Part shown: positions 43,815 through 51,857 of the stretch, piece by piece
Layout: every line of letters begins with the position of its first letter
Numbering within the stretch: position 1 is the stretch's first letter
Assembly: GCA_020630435.1 (NCBI GenBank)
Contig: JAHDBJ010000012.1
Coordinates: forward strand, 62,001 to 126,000
DNA length: 64,000 nucleotides
Direction of reading: 5' to 3'
Source of the DNA: Saprospiraceae bacterium
GTDB lineage: Bacteria > Bacteroidota > Bacteroidia > Chitinophagales > Saprospiraceae
Translations under genes and position numbers: made by a program
The notes under the pieces: generated by a model
Database searches by the model: none
What the model saw: the letters and a program-made list of their open reading frames with translations, nothing else
What the model was told of the DNA's origin: nothing

Positions 43815-43864
43815 AACATTATATTCCTTATATTTATATTTGAATATAAGGAATATAATGTTAT
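43813..43864 (-). promoter_or_regulatory. 22-bp perfect hairpin covering the Roco start codon
   Basis: 43813-43834 is the exact complement of 43843-43864, with an 8-nt loop (43835-43842). On the mRNA the stem includes the first two bases of the ATG at 43814. It should hide the start codon unless opened. No T-run follows. Confidence 0.75.
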
Positions 43865-43920
43865 TGGCTTGTCAAGGAAAGATGAAAAGGGAAGGATTGG
43901 TGATATTTCGGCTTAAGGCA

Positions 43921-43961
43921 TAAAAAAAGCGGCCGATTCAAACTGTATTGAATGGCCGCTT
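43921..43961 (-). terminator. Intrinsic terminator of secDF
   Basis: Minus strand: AAGCGGCC + ATTCAA, loop, TTGAAT + GGCCGCTT with one bulged base, then a T-run. Stem arms lie at 43961-43948 and 43941-43927. It follows the secDF stop codon. Confidence 0.85.
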
Positions 43962-43979
43962 CAAAATTTAATACGATGA

Positions 43980-46900
43980 TCATTTCAACGCTTTCGAAAA
44001 GCGTTTCTTTTCTTTTTTAATATCTGTTTTAATATCTCCTGTCAAGTCGTGTGCAATCGGTGATGCGATGAATACCGATGAGTATGTACCTACTAAGATA
44101 CCAATTACTAGCGCAAATGCAAAACTTTTTATACTTCCACTACCAAAAAGGAACAACATTAACACCACAAAGAGGGTTGTTAAAGAGGTAATGATGGTAC
44201 GACTTACAGTACTGTTAATCGCCATATTGAAGATTTCAGTCTTACTACGTCCTGTATAAGTATCTAAGAATTCTCGAATACGGTCAAACACAACTACGGT
44301 ATCGTTAATCGAATAGCCCACTACTGTCAGCAAGGCTGCGATGAAGGCTTGGTCAATCTCTAGAGACCAAGGCACAATGCCCCATAATAAAGAGAATAAG
44401 GATAAAACGATTAAGACGTCGTGGAACAATGCTGCAACGGCACCTGCACTAAATTGCCATCTTCTAAATCGGATAAAGATGTATAAGAAAATAAGCAATA
44501 AGGCAAAGAAGGTCGAATAATACGAACTCGTCGTAATATCATCCGCAATTGTAGGTCCTACTTTAGAAGCACTACTAATATGCGTTCCTTTGCTATCTGG
44601 ATTTTTAAACTGATCAATACTCAAATTTCCACCAACTAACTGGTTGATGCCCGAATGTAAAGCAGCAATAACTTCGTTGACCACTTCTTTTCCTTGCTCA
44701 TCAATCTTATAGGCAGTAGTAATAGAGTATGTATTTGTAGCATCAAACGTTTTTACAACAGGCTCTTCACCACCAAAAGGTGTGCTTAAAGCTGCTCTAA
44801 TATCTTTTGCACTTACATTTACTCCTTCATCAAATTGTACGGTATAACTATATCCTCCTCTGAAATCTACTCCTAAGTCAAAACCTCTCATAAACATCGA
44901 ACCTAAGCCCAATAAAATAATGACTCCAGAAATCATATAAGCCGTTTTACGCTTACTCATCCAGTCGATATTTACATTAGAGAACATATTCTTAGAACCG
45001 CCAGTCCAGAACGACAAGTTTCTACCTTTATCGCCTACCCACCAGTCGATAATCAAGCGACCAATCAATACAGCAGAGAATACAGAAGATAAAACTCCAA
45101 TCCATAATACCGTAGCGAAACCTTTAATTGGTCCAAGACCGAAGTAAAGTAAGACGAATGCTACTAAGATAGTCGTTACGTTGGCATCAATAATAGCTGA
45201 ATAAGAATGCTTAAAACCATCTCGAATAGCGGCTTGAAGGGCTTTGCCCTCTCTCAATTCTTCTCGTATACGCTCAAAGATGATTACATTGGCATCTACT
45301 GCCATACCTATCGTCAATACGATACCTGCAATACCTGGTAAAGTCAGTACCGTACCCCAAGAAGCCAAAGCTCCGAAGATGAAGATTAAGTTTGCTAATA
45401 GTGTAATGATAGAAACGACACCACCACCACCGTAGTAGAAAACCATAAATAAGAGAACCAGTATAAAACCAATGGCTAATGCCCACAAACTATTTGAGAT
45501 GTTTTGAGCTCCTAGTGTTGGTCCTACGATAGCCTCTTGAATGATATTCGTTTCGATAGGTAACTTTCCAATCTGAAGAATGGTCGCTAAGTCCTGTCCT
45601 TCTTGCGTCGTAAAGTTACCTGTGATTGCGGTGTTTCCTGTCAAAATAGGCTCGTTCACCCCTGGAGCAGAAACGACTTCATTGTCCAATACAATCGCTA
45701 CTTGACGATTATTATCTCTAGCAGCTTCTGTTGTCATATCACCCCATATCTGAGAGCCAGTTCCATCCATTCTCAAGGATACTTGAATTTCTCCTGTATT
45801 GGGATCTGGTGATACACTAGCGTCTGTGATATGATCACCTTGTAAAGGCGCTTTACCATTCGCTTCTGTCTTTATTGCATATAAATAATAATCTCTTGTT
45901 TTATCACCTGCCTCATCTTTAGTCGGTTGATCACTCCATAAGAATTTTAAATCATCAGGAAATAATTCTGCGACTTCAGGTTTTGCTAATAATTCAGAAA
46001 TGGTCTTCTTTTTATTTTTATCGGCTAGACCAACAACAGCACCTTGCCCAACAATAGAAAGATCTTTAAATAAAGGACCTCTTTGTTGCTCTGGAGATAA
46101 TGAACCAGGAATGGTATCATAACTTACTGTAAATTTCGTAGAATCAACGATATTACCTAGTGAATCTTTCGCTTCAGGTAAGTAATTTTTTATCTCATTG
46201 ATGATCGGCTCTGCTTCTACAACAGCTGTATCGCCCATCATCTCCTTCAACTTAGAATCTGCTTGTTGTAAAGAGGCAAAAATATTGGCCTCATTCATTC
46301 TATAGACTTTGAAAAACTCCAAAGCGGCACTTTTCTGTATAAATGTTCTAGCACGTTCTGGGTTGTCTATACCAGGCAGTTCTACTAAGATCAAATCTCT
46401 AGCAGCATCTAAAGATACATTTGGTTGCGTAACACCAAACTTGTCGATTCTTTCTTTTAACATTTTGAAGGTCAAATCAACGGTCTCGTCTGATTTTGTA
46501 CGAAGGATGTCAATCACTTCAGAATCGGATGTTTGAGAGTTGATTTTATCACGTAACCCTTCATTCAACATGAAGATATTAGAGAGCTTTGCGCCATTAG
46601 AAACTTCGCTCCAAGCTCTAGCAAATTGGGTTACATAATCAGACTGAGCATTTGTCATATACTCAGATGCTTTATTCAATGCAGCGTTAAAGGTAGGGTC
46701 TTTACTATCGTTGGCTAGTGTTTTTATAAAATCTCTTAAGTTGACTTGAAGTACAACACTCATTCCACCTTTCAAGTCTAGTCCCAATGCTAATTGTTGA
46801 GCCTTTAATTCTTGATAAGTGTAATCTTTCAATAATGGTATTGAAAATACCTTTTCGCTGGATACAGAATCCAGATAAGCCACACGAGCTTGCTTACGTA

Positions 46901-47060
46901 CGAAATCCTTACTGTTGTCGCTAACATTTTTAGCAGCAGCTTCACCATATGCCTCTGCATTATTCTCTACCTTATTGGCAGGAAAAATAAGCATGAATTG
47001 GTAGGCTGCAACCGCCAAGAGCAAAAACAGAAAGAATTTAATTAAACCTTTCCCTTGCAT
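43980..47060 (-). CDS. secDF: Fused protein translocase subunit SecDF
   Basis: A 1026-residue fusion of SecD and SecF, as is usual in Bacteroidota. The SecD half has TM1 (FFLFLLLAVAAYQFMLIF), GLDLKGGMSVVLQV, a large periplasmic P1 domain with a long insertion (about residues 150-430) and the TM block AIGFILVLLFMVFYYGGG through GIVLTIGMAVDANVIIFERI. The SecF half starts at about 695 (KRKTAYMISGVIILLGLGSM) with DLGVDFRGGYSYTV and GYSINDTVVVFDRIREFLDT. It uses the proton gradient to help SecYEG-exported proteins complete transfer. A TATATTTG element lies just upstream. Confidence 0.96.
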   Translation of the reverse strand: MQGKGLIKFFLFLLLAVAAYQFMLIFPANKVENNAEAYGEAAAKNVSDNSKDFVRKQARVAYLDSVSSEKVFSIPLLKDYTYQELKAQQLALGLDLKGGMSVVLQVNLRDFIKTLANDSKDPTFNAALNKASEYMTNAQSDYVTQFARAWSEVSNGAKLSNIFMLNEGLRDKINSQTSDSEVIDILRTKSDETVDLTFKMLKERIDKFGVTQPNVSLDAARDLILVELPGIDNPERARTFIQKSAALEFFKVYRMNEANIFASLQQADSKLKEMMGDTAVVEAEPIINEIKNYLPEAKDSLGNIVDSTKFTVSYDTIPGSLSPEQQRGPLFKDLSIVGQGAVVGLADKNKKKTISELLAKPEVAELFPDDLKFLWSDQPTKDEAGDKTRDYYLYAIKTEANGKAPLQGDHITDASVSPDPNTGEIQVSLRMDGTGSQIWGDMTTEAARDNNRQVAIVLDNEVVSAPGVNEPILTGNTAITGNFTTQEGQDLATILQIGKLPIETNIIQEAIVGPTLGAQNISNSLWALAIGFILVLLFMVFYYGGGGVVSIITLLANLIFIFGALASWGTVLTLPGIAGIVLTIGMAVDANVIIFERIREELREGKALQAAIRDGFKHSYSAIIDANVTTILVAFVLLYFGLGPIKGFATVLWIGVLSSVFSAVLIGRLIIDWWVGDKGRNLSFWTGGSKNMFSNVNIDWMSKRKTAYMISGVIILLGLGSMFMRGFDLGVDFRGGYSYTVQFDEGVNVSAKDIRAALSTPFGGEEPVVKTFDATNTYSITTAYKIDEQGKEVVNEVIAALHSGINQLVGGNLSIDQFKNPDSKGTHISSASKVGPTIADDITTSSYYSTFFALLLIFLYIFIRFRRWQFSAGAVAALFHDVLIVLSLFSLLWGIVPWSLEIDQAFIAALLTVVGYSINDTVVVFDRIREFLDTYTGRSKTEIFNMAINSTVSRTIITSLTTLFVVLMLFLFGSGSIKSFAFALVIGILVGTYSSVFIASPIAHDLTGDIKTDIKKEKKRFSKALK

Positions 47061-47379
47061 GAATAAAAAATTTGTTAAAAAAAATTGATTTTAAAAAACG
47101 GATGCAAATATAGATATAATTATTTGTACTTTCCCTGTTCTTTTGAATTTATAAAGAAATAATTCTACGAATCCCTTTTGAATTTTCGATTTCTAATGAA
47201 AGTGGAATAAATTTTATGTGTATTTTCCTGTTTTTTAATAAAAAAATAAAATGAACAAGGATTGAGCAACTTATAAAAATGGAGATTTTATACGACTGAA
47301 GCGAACTAAGAAAATAGAATCACTAAAAAGTAAGAGGATACTAGAAAAAGCCACTATTATAATGGGGCAAAGTAAATCG
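47061..47379. other. Intergenic stretch upstream of secDF
   Basis: About 320 bp. It holds the candidate secDF -7 element (47105-47112). The rest, up to the stop of the GT-C-like gene, shows no frame or hairpin. Confidence 0.5.
47105..47112 (-). promoter_or_regulatory. Candidate -7 element of secDF
   Basis: Minus strand TATATTTG (47112-47105), an exact TAnnTTTG match 45 nt upstream of the ATG. No TTTG partner at good spacing was seen. Confidence 0.4.
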
Positions 47380-48777
47380 TTAATCGGTCTTTTGTTTATT
47401 AAAAAAATCTATTGTAATTCGTATGAGACTATGATATAATTCCTTTCCATTATGAAGTATAATTAAGCATAAACAAAAGATAATGATCCAACTGATTCTA
47501 GCTTGTAATCTATCATAAATATTTGCAAGAGAAGCAACGATAAGCGCATTCCAAAATAGACCGATCATAAAAGTGATGGCCATTAGTTTGATGGGGGAGG
47601 CTATCGTTTTTAATAATGATTTTGATAAAAAAATAAGGAATAGTAAAAATGTAGCAATACATAGAAGAATACGATAAACCCCGTTAATATATGTTAGTGT
47701 TTGTTCCAGTCCTTGATGCCATAAATTAACGTTTTGTCTCGATTGGATATATTGATTAAACTCTATGCCAAAGTGTTTAGAAATTTGCACATAAGGAGGG
47801 CTGTCTTTAGTTTTATACCAAGTTGATACAAGTCCTGAACCAACTTCATTTTGAAACAACTGTGCAATCGTTGATGTTGCTGAGTTATAACCATAAAAGA
47901 ATAGGTATTTAGGACTGGTAAAAATATCCCATAATAATGTTCGATATGTTGTTTTAGAACCCTTCCAACCGCCATCTTTGTATAATGGACTATTAGTATC
48001 CCATAAAAATGCTCTACTATCAGATGGTAAAGCCTCTTTATATGCACATAAACTATAGTTTTTATCTGGACAATGCTCGTCCAAATAGGATTTCAAGATA
48101 CCACTATCAAGCATTTTACCCATTAAAAATACATGACTTCCTTGACTAACGCTAAAGGTTTTACCAATAATGAAATTACTTAAAGAACTGATGCCTAATG
48201 AAAGTACAAGTACTAGGATAGGAATAGAAAATGTTAAATTGAATTTTTTTCTAAAAAATAAAAATAAGCATAATAGGGTAAGCGAGGTGATGACAATATT
48301 TGAGAAATGGACATTAATAGATAAAACCAATATGATGGCTATAATGATTTGTTGGGATTGACTTAATCTACTTGGTAGGGCTAGAAGTAGCATTGCACCG
48401 AGTGCTGTAAAGGTGAAGATATCGGGCATTATTTGGCTGGTATACCAGCCTAAACCTGAAAACCAACTCAAAGGCAACAAGATAAGAACAAAAAGATTCA
48501 AGGAGCTGTTTTTAAGCACAGTTTTTGTTAGATGCCAGAGTATATAGCTAACAATTGCGGCTTGAATATATACAACCAGCCATAATGAAAACCCTAAACT
48601 AAAGAACCGAATAAATAAGCCATAGAACACAGGACGATCCTGTGGTATAAACAAGTCAAATCCACTTTGGATATAGGTGCCTGAATCGGAATAGACTAGA
48701 GGATAAGCATTATAAAATGCAGGGATTAAGAGGATTAAAGGAACTAGAATTAGGTATATTAATTTAGCATAATTCAT
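47380..48777 (-). CDS. Polytopic membrane protein, GT-C glycosyltransferase-like
   Basis: A 465-residue protein with about ten hydrophobic helices. The first extracytoplasmic loop, NAYPLVYSDSGTYIQSGF, carries an Asp in the position of the catalytic Asp of GT-C fold enzymes. A large soluble loop (about residues 215-340) contains DEHCPDKNYSLCAYKEALPS and WKTKDS-like segments. No sequence signature for a known GT-C family is recognised, so the call is by layout. Its ATG directly follows the lspA stop codon (TAA/ATG junction on the minus strand), so translation is probably coupled and the two genes share an operon with the EEP-family gene. Confidence 0.6.
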   Translation of the reverse strand: MNYAKLIYLILVPLILLIPAFYNAYPLVYSDSGTYIQSGFDLFIPQDRPVFYGLFIRFFSLGFSLWLVVYIQAAIVSYILWHLTKTVLKNSSLNLFVLILLPLSWFSGLGWYTSQIMPDIFTFTALGAMLLLALPSRLSQSQQIIIAIILVLSINVHFSNIVITSLTLLCLFLFFRKKFNLTFSIPILVLVLSLGISSLSNFIIGKTFSVSQGSHVFLMGKMLDSGILKSYLDEHCPDKNYSLCAYKEALPSDSRAFLWDTNSPLYKDGGWKGSKTTYRTLLWDIFTSPKYLFFYGYNSATSTIAQLFQNEVGSGLVSTWYKTKDSPPYVQISKHFGIEFNQYIQSRQNVNLWHQGLEQTLTYINGVYRILLCIATFLLFLIFLSKSLLKTIASPIKLMAITFMIGLFWNALIVASLANIYDRLQARISWIIIFCLCLIILHNGKELYHSLIRITIDFFNKQKTD

Positions 48778-49287
48778 TTATGGTTCGATTGTTGTCTCCT
48801 GTTTGGGTTTTAGGGTTAAACTTGAAATTAAGATGATTATCATACCTAAAGTTACAGAGACATCAGCGATATTGAAGATGCCTGTTTGTAAACTACCATA
48901 TTTTAAATGCATAAAATCAGTAACAGACCCCAGTAATATTCTATCGTATATGTTACCGATACCACCACCAATAGCAAATGAAAGTCCTATCCAAAGCCCT
49001 TTACTTAGCTTTTTATCATACAAAACATAAATCAATAAGAATAATAGTAAAATAGTAGGGAGTCCTAGTAATAATATATTTTTCATCAAAGGAGATAATT
49101 CAGCACCTAAGCTCATAAATGCACCCTTGTTTTCTACTTTCATTAAGGTGAAACAATTTTCTATGATGGCAATTTGTTCATTGTCTTGTATCCTTTCTCG
49201 GACAATGTTTTTAGAGACTTGATCAAAACCAAAATTGATTAATATCAAGACAAGAATAATACTATTTCGAATAAATGCAGTGGACAT
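48778..49287 (-). CDS. lspA: Lipoprotein signal peptidase (SPase II)
   Basis: A 169-residue protein with four transmembrane helices and the LspA catalytic features: FGFDQVSKNIV in TM1, VENKGAFMSLG (the N-x-GAxF-like box), GGGIGNIYDRILLGSVTDFM with the first catalytic Asp and FNIADVSVTLG with the second. It cleaves prolipoproteins at the lipidated Cys in the inner membrane. The preceding frame extends to 49311 only through a TTG, so ATG at 49287 (MSTAFIRNSIIL) is chosen. It is directly coupled to the downstream GT-C-like gene and preceded by an EEP-family gene. Confidence 0.95.
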   Translation of the reverse strand: MSTAFIRNSIILVLILINFGFDQVSKNIVRERIQDNEQIAIIENCFTLMKVENKGAFMSLGAELSPLMKNILLLGLPTILLLFLLIYVLYDKKLSKGLWIGLSFAIGGGIGNIYDRILLGSVTDFMHLKYGSLQTGIFNIADVSVTLGMIIILISSLTLKPKQETTIEP

Positions 49288-49315
49288 ATAATGGTATAAT
49301 CTTATGTTCAAAAAC

Positions 49316-50470
49316 TTAGGACAACTTATCGTAATATTGAGTGTCGTCTAAATCATCATCTGTCAAACGAATATCTTTTTCTCGTAGTCCTTCTACTTCA
49401 AAAGGGATAGCGAGTTTGCTCAAATAATCCTTACTACGATCTATAGGAAGCTGTATCCACATCGGTAGATGGTCAGACATTTGATGGGTGCGCCAATACT
49501 GACGATAATAACGAGCTTTTCCTCTATCTGTTCTCAAGTCATCATCACTATCGTGATAATAAGAACGTCCCATATTATCAATAAACGTTTCTTCGTCATC
49601 TAAGGTATATACATAATCAAAGAAATTAAAAACACCTGCATTGGCTTTCTCTCCTCTTTCTAAAAAAGATTTTAAATAAGGAGAGCGAAATGCAATCTGA
49701 TCATAGTGTTTATTTTGAGAAACGTTACTTGGTAAAGATTGGAGACTTTCAGGGATATAGAAGTTTTTGACTATTTTATTGAATGTTGCATTATTGGGTT
49801 TGAAAATATTAAAATCTCCTAGTAATACCATCGTATTGCTCCAAGCTGTTTTATGATCGCATTTATCGGCAAGGAAGTCGGATAACATTTCAGCTTCTTT
49901 TACTCTTTCAGGAGCCTCTGCACCACTTTTACCGTATATTAAGTGGACGGTTACAATAGTAAAACGATACCATCCTGCCATAAACCCAACCATAAACGGA
50001 GAGCGAGCTAATTGTTTAATGGGTTTTAAGTGACCGTTTGCATCTTTCTTTTCAGGTAAGACTACTTCACCAACTAAACCACCAAATTTCACTTTTCTTT
50101 TATCATATACAAATGCCATTCTTTCTCTATTGCCAGGTCTACCTTCGGTGACATCTGTAAAAATAACATCCCAGTCACTACCGAGTACGGCCATCAATCG
50201 TCGAAGTCCTTCTAGGTTATCCCTAACTTCTTGTATGGCTACCAAATCAAAATGATCAATAATTTCGGCAATATAATATATCGCTTCAACCATTCGGTCA
50301 CCATAGGCTCTGGAATCAAATTCTCGAATATTCCAAGTTGCCAAAAGAATATTATCTAATGTCTTTTTGGGAATTTGTTCAGCTAAGGCTTCTTTTAAAT
50401 CCAATAATCTACTGGCTATTCGGGTATGATCTTTAGAAGGAAGTTTTTTGAGTTTTTTATAAAAAGGCAT
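49316..50470 (-). CDS. Endonuclease/exonuclease/phosphatase family protein
   Basis: A 384-residue EEP-fold protein: LLATWNIREFDSRAYGDR (Asn and metal site), DLVAIQEVRDNLEGLRRL (metal Glu), YRFTIVTVHLIYGK (catalytic His region), MVLLGDFNIFKPNN (GDFN) and THQMSDHLPMWIQL (SDHxP). All five motif blocks are intact. There is no signal peptide, so it acts in the cytoplasm on a nucleic-acid or phosphodiester substrate. It is the first gene of a minus-strand run with lspA and the GT-C-like gene, 28 bp apart. Confidence 0.9.
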   Translation of the reverse strand: MPFYKKLKKLPSKDHTRIASRLLDLKEALAEQIPKKTLDNILLATWNIREFDSRAYGDRMVEAIYYIAEIIDHFDLVAIQEVRDNLEGLRRLMAVLGSDWDVIFTDVTEGRPGNRERMAFVYDKRKVKFGGLVGEVVLPEKKDANGHLKPIKQLARSPFMVGFMAGWYRFTIVTVHLIYGKSGAEAPERVKEAEMLSDFLADKCDHKTAWSNTMVLLGDFNIFKPNNATFNKIVKNFYIPESLQSLPSNVSQNKHYDQIAFRSPYLKSFLERGEKANAGVFNFFDYVYTLDDEETFIDNMGRSYYHDSDDDLRTDRGKARYYRQYWRTHQMSDHLPMWIQLPIDRSKDYLSKLAIPFEVEGLREKDIRLTDDDLDDTQYYDKLS

Positions 50471-50787
50471 AGTTTACTATTATTAAATGAGTATCTTTTT
50501 TATTATACTAAATATCTATTCTATTAAGGTTATCTATGAAGTGGTTTAATAATGAAGGTTTAGTTTAGTTATAAGTGCTTGTATATCAAGACGAAGCTCC
50601 ATTCTTTTTTCGTAGCCTTAGCTACAGTGAAAAGAATTAGCTGAAATATTGAGATACAATGGCTTATAAATAGTTGAGCATTCTATTTTTAAACAGCTTC
50701 TATAATTATATTTTGATTTTAAATATACTTTGAACCATTTTAAAATCAAAATGTGCATTCACTTTTTCATTGAATATTAATAAAAAA
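50471..50787. other. Intergenic stretch between the EEP gene and small membrane protein
   Basis: About 320 bp between divergent genes. It contains a long imperfect hairpin (50595-50642; listed separately). Otherwise AT-rich with no gene. Confidence 0.45.
50595..50642. repeat. Imperfect long hairpin
   Basis: AGCT...ATTCTTTT...GTAGC, loop CTTA, GCTAC...AAAAGAAT...AGCT: three paired blocks (4, 8 and 5 bp) separated by small internal loops. It could be a terminator for an unseen transcript or a remnant inverted repeat. Confidence 0.35.
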
Positions 50788-51186
50788 ATGAGAAAACAAA
50801 TTTTATACTTTTTTATACTAATTTTTCCTTTTGTTGTAATGATAATAATAAATGAATGTGTACGATTAAATACAACTGATGCAGGATACAATAAGCAAGG
50901 GAGCTTGGCTATAAATTCAGGCAAGGCATTTATTGAAAAATGCTCTTGGCTTTGCCATAATAATACAGAACATTGTAAAGTGCATCATGTAAAGTGGCTC
51001 AAACCCTATTTTGATGTAGTTGATCCACTCTATTTTGGAATAATTAATACCTTTAAATTAACAGGAGAATATAATCTAGCAAATATTCTAATTTTAGGGG
51101 TTTTCGTTCCGCTCATATTGTTTTTTCTATTGGTAAAATCAATAGATATCCAATTCAAAATTCGGGATATAAAGCAAGCTCATTAA
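50788..51186 (+). CDS. Small membrane protein with Cys/His loop
   Basis: A protein of about 132 residues with two transmembrane helices (residues 5-23, ILYFFILIFPFVVMIIINEC; and near the C-terminus, NILILGVFVPLILFFLLV). The extracytoplasmic loop has CSWLCHNNTEHCKVHHVKWL, with three Cys and several His residues in a possible metal- or disulfide-binding motif. An ATG at 50788 is used; the longer frame begins only at a TTG. I do not recognise the family. It is 3 bp upstream of the next small membrane protein and forms a three-gene run with it. Confidence 0.65.
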   Translation: MRKQILYFFILIFPFVVMIIINECVRLNTTDAGYNKQGSLAINSGKAFIEKCSWLCHNNTEHCKVHHVKWLKPYFDVVDPLYFGIINTFKLTGEYNLANILILGVFVPLILFFLLVKSIDIQFKIRDIKQAH

Positions 51187-51189
51187 GGT

Positions 51190-51378
51190 ATGGACGATTT
51201 TATAAATAAATTATATGTGTATTGTACGGATTTTATTATAAATCTAGCGAATATTCTAAATTTATCCTACTACGAGATAAATACAGCAATATTTTGCATA
51301 TTATATCCTTTGTTAATCATAAGTTTGGTATTGATTTATATAATCCAAAAGAAAAGATTAAAAAAATTAAAAGGATAA
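51190..51378 (+). CDS. Small single-pass membrane protein
   Basis: A 62-residue protein: a hydrophilic N-terminus (MDDFINKLYVYCTDFIINLA), NILNLSYYEINTAIFCILYP and a long hydrophobic helix ending in a basic KKRLKKLKG tail, i.e. type-II-like or tail-anchored in the inner membrane. Related short proteins with an NLS-YYEIN motif occur in Bacteroidota next to similar membrane genes. It lies 3 bp after the Cys/His membrane protein and overlaps the following DUF1801 gene at TAATG, supporting translation as an operon. Function unknown. Confidence 0.65.
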   Translation: MDDFINKLYVYCTDFIINLANILNLSYYEINTAIFCILYPLLIISLVLIYIIQKKRLKKLKG

Positions 51379-51806
51379 TGAATAATCTTACGATAAATAC
51401 GAATCCAACAGTCGAAATGGTTTTAAACAATTATCCAGACGAAATGAAAAATAAAATTCTTTATTTGAGAAGATTAATTGTAGAAACTGCTAGAGAAATA
51501 GAGCATATAACAGCAATTGAGGAAACCTTAAAGTGGGGAGAACCTAGTTATTTAGTCAAAAAAGGGAGTACTATTCGAATCGCTTACAAAACAAAATATC
51601 CCAATCAATATGCTATGTATTTTAAGTGTACCAGCAAACTTGTACCAACCTTCAAAGAAGTATATGGAACTATATTTAAATATGAAAAAAATCGAGCAAT
51701 AGTATTTGACAAAAAGGATAAAGTACCAGAAAAAGAATTGAAAGAATGCATTGAAATGGCACTAAATTATCATAGTTTGAAGAATCTCTCTAGGTTAGGA
51801 AAATAA
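51378..51806 (+). CDS. DUF1801 domain protein
   Basis: A 142-residue protein starting at the ATG that overlaps the upstream stop (TAATG). It shows the DUF1801 (YdhG/SRPBCC-like) pattern: LRRLIVETAREIEHITAIEE, TLKWGEPSYLVKKGSTIRIA and YKTKYPNQYAMYFKCTSKL. Members have been linked to iron-chaperone-like folds (frataxin-like), but their role is unsettled. The longer reading frame starting further upstream overlaps the membrane protein gene and is not credible. Confidence 0.85.
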   Translation: MNNLTINTNPTVEMVLNNYPDEMKNKILYLRRLIVETAREIEHITAIEETLKWGEPSYLVKKGSTIRIAYKTKYPNQYAMYFKCTSKLVPTFKEVYGTIFKYEKNRAIVFDKKDKVPEKELKECIEMALNYHSLKNLSRLGK

Positions 51807-51857
51807 AAGTTGGCTTATTTCCTGAAAATGTATTATTTTTGTTAAAAATAAAATTGC

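Noticed and set aside
51222-51377. A longer version of the DUF1801 protein
   Set aside because: The added 52 residues overlap the upstream membrane protein in another frame; the ATG at 51378 overlaps its stop and matches the family length.
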